Assembly: GCF_003672135.1 (NCBI RefSeq)
Contig: NC_039515.1
Location: forward strand, 2,294,001 to 2,358,000
DNA from: Ooceraea biroi
Lineage: Eukaryota; Arthropoda; Insecta; Hymenoptera; Formicidae
Direction of reading: 5' to 3'
DNA: 64,000 nucleotides
Shown here: piece after piece, positions 62,401 to 64,000 of the stretch
Numbering within the stretch: the stretch's first letter is position 1
Layout of the letters: every line of letters starts with the position of its first letter
Notes under the pieces: model-generated
Databases searched by the model: none
Seen by the model: only the letters and a program-made list of their open reading frames with translations
What the model was told of the DNA's origin: nothing
Translations under genes and position numbers: made by a program

Positions 62401-64000
62401 ATATTAAATACGTAGATTGCAAAAGCATATATACGAAACGTGGTAATTGTGAATAAAATTAAATACTTTATTACTGAGAATTTCCTTTAAGACATGCATG
62501 CCTTAATAAATCCTAGAGGTTTAACGATACCGTAAAATACCGTATTTTCCTCCGGCAAAATTACAAAGATTGCAAAAATAATTAATATCGAAAATTGGAA
62601 ACCTGCCACAACATTAACGATGAATCATCGATGTTTCCGTTAAGGAAAAATTGCTCCGGATCCGTGGATGAAAGATGATTCCCGCTGGTACTTCCATAGC
62701 GAGGTACAATATCTGCCGGCTGCGTTAACAGACACACATGCGAAACGGTAGCAGCGAGGTCGAAGGAAACATTGGTCCAGGCTTCCGCAAAACCCACCTT
62801 GCCGTTCGTCTGAGACGCTGCGCGCGGTTTCGCGGCGGAAATATCTTCGGCGCGTATAGCGGCGACTATAAATCCGCCGCCCTTCAAGAAGATACAGTTC
62901 CGAGGATAAACGGCGCGGTGTATAAGGATAATTTAATGGCCGCGAAGGCGACGGACCGTGAGTGAGTTATCCCGCGGTCGTGTGATTGTGCGGGACGGAG
63001 AACCGCGGAAATAAAATGCGCCCGACCGGAGCACGACGATAGAGAAAGAGAAAAAGAAACGCTATTTGCGAGAAAATGATCGCTCGTTCGAATTGACGGC
63101 CTGACGGTTACGGGAGGCGGACCATTTTCAGGGATACTCGGGTTTTTACACACGCGGTAAATATTGTCGTATCCTGAGGACGCACTCCAGGGAAGCTTAT
63201 TATTTCATTGGCATTTAAATCGACGAGATATCGTCCCGCGATATTTCTCGCGCGCGCCTGCCTCCAGGGTATGTGTTTATTGTAGGACACATTAGCGCTA
63301 AATGCAGCAATCTGGGTCAATGATTATACATACATAGATAGGATTTTCATATTAAATGAATAAAAAGGTAAAGGGGATTATTTGGAGCACTCGGATTCGA
63401 TTTTGAGTATTTTTCGAAAAATGTAGAATCCTCGGATATATGCGGTGACCTATATAATTTGCCGCTGTGTCGTACCGCGTGATGCGTGCAAAATGTGAAA
63501 CACGGCAAACGTGAGCCAGCAAACGTGGAATTAGGACATTTAATTACAAGAGCGTAATGGGCGTCTCAGTACCAGTCTTACTTCTCTCTCTCTCTATCCA
63601 GACATCCATGCACGACTTCTTGCTTAATTCTGTGATACTACAATTTTTTGCAATTACTTTAGTAGTGCAACCAGGCGAAAACACGTTCCGCGTCTTTGTT
63701 AGAAAATTAAAATGAAATTTGCTTTTGATCTTTCTTTAAGCAGTTATCGTTATTTAATTTCTTCTCCATGATGCAAAATAAGAAGATAAATTTAACAACA
63801 AAATGGTTTACAAAAAAAGAGGAAAGATTATTTTTTATTCGATATAACGGCATTCCGCATCTAGAGAGAAAGAGAAAGGATAAACGTAAAACTTCCGCAA
63901 GGCAAATCCGGGCTAATTTAGCCGCCCTTTTGACTCTTTAAACGCGGTCGTTGATCGGCGTTGCACGCCCACGCGATACGGAAATGGAATAATCTGCGTA
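59492..64000. other. Window end, probably intron of the gene starting at 59422
   Basis: Mostly AT-rich with no supported exon. An imperfect inverted repeat lies at 62221-62374, a GC-richer stretch at 62.6-63.15 kb has open frames on both strands but no recognisable domain, and a short CT tract is at about 63.58 kb. Confidence 0.4.
62221..62374. repeat. Imperfect inverted repeat, possible decayed MITE
   Basis: The left arm begins GACTTAAAAAGATTTTAATC and the right arm ends ..ACTAAAATCTTTTC...AAGTC. They pair over about 45 positions with gaps, including CGTAAAG/CTTTACG near the loop. About 50 bp of loop separate the arms. No convincing target-site duplication was seen. Confidence 0.45.

Noticed and set aside
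62582..62887. Minus-strand 101-aa frame in a GC-richer stretch
   Set aside because: The translation shows no recognisable motif, an equally long frame exists on the other strand, and no splice sites extend it.
1..64000. CRISPR arrays, bacterial operons, viral genomes or retroviral copies
   Set aside because: No regularly spaced repeats, no prokaryotic gene organisation and no viral or reverse-transcriptase-type coding sequence was seen anywhere in the window.

Overview
The window is eukaryotic nuclear DNA from an insect, most likely a hymenopteran and possibly an ant. This is inferred from the gene families, from intron-split genes with GT..AG borders, from AT-rich sequence broken by CpG-rich blocks, from GA/CT microsatellites and from an intact mariner transposon. 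No species can be fixed from sequence alone. Exon models were built by hand: splice sites were read in the sequence and the reading phase was checked across every junction.

Layout. A type II membrane glycosyltransferase of family GT92 occupies 0.96-6.5 kb on the + strand (6 coding exons). It converges on CLUAP1/IFT38, an intraflagellar-transport gene on the - strand (8.3-10.4 kb, 6 coding exons). Behind that, on the same strand, is MRPL58/ICT1 (10.9-11.8 kb, 3 exons), the mitochondrial-ribosome peptidyl-tRNA hydrolase. An intact 1,287-bp mariner with identical 31-bp inverted repeats lies at 13.2-14.5 kb. From 14.5 to 28.6 kb no gene could be recognised; the stretch holds CpG-rich islands, AT-rich DNA and one hairpin-type repeat.

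The dominant gene is a secreted tandem animal haem peroxidase on the + strand (28.6-53.8 kb, 8 coding exons, 1,423 aa). Its short start exon lies 12.2 kb upstream of the next exon. Domain 1 has lost the distal and proximal histidines; domain 2 keeps the full catalytic set. A basic RRRKR site separates the two. The 12.2-kb first intron carries a piggyBac-like MITE. STRAP, a seven-WD40 protein of the SMN complex, lies convergently at 54.9-56.7 kb on the - strand. A tRNA-Phe(GAA) gene is at 58.35 kb. At 59.4 kb a CpG-rich promoter-like block ends in a signal-peptide start exon of an unidentified gene that runs off the window.

The genes are functionally unrelated (Golgi glycosylation, cilium assembly, mitochondrial translation, extracellular peroxidase, snRNP assembly). 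Nothing suggests a cluster or operon. The most unusual object is the pseudo-peroxidase/active-peroxidase fusion with a built-in processing site.
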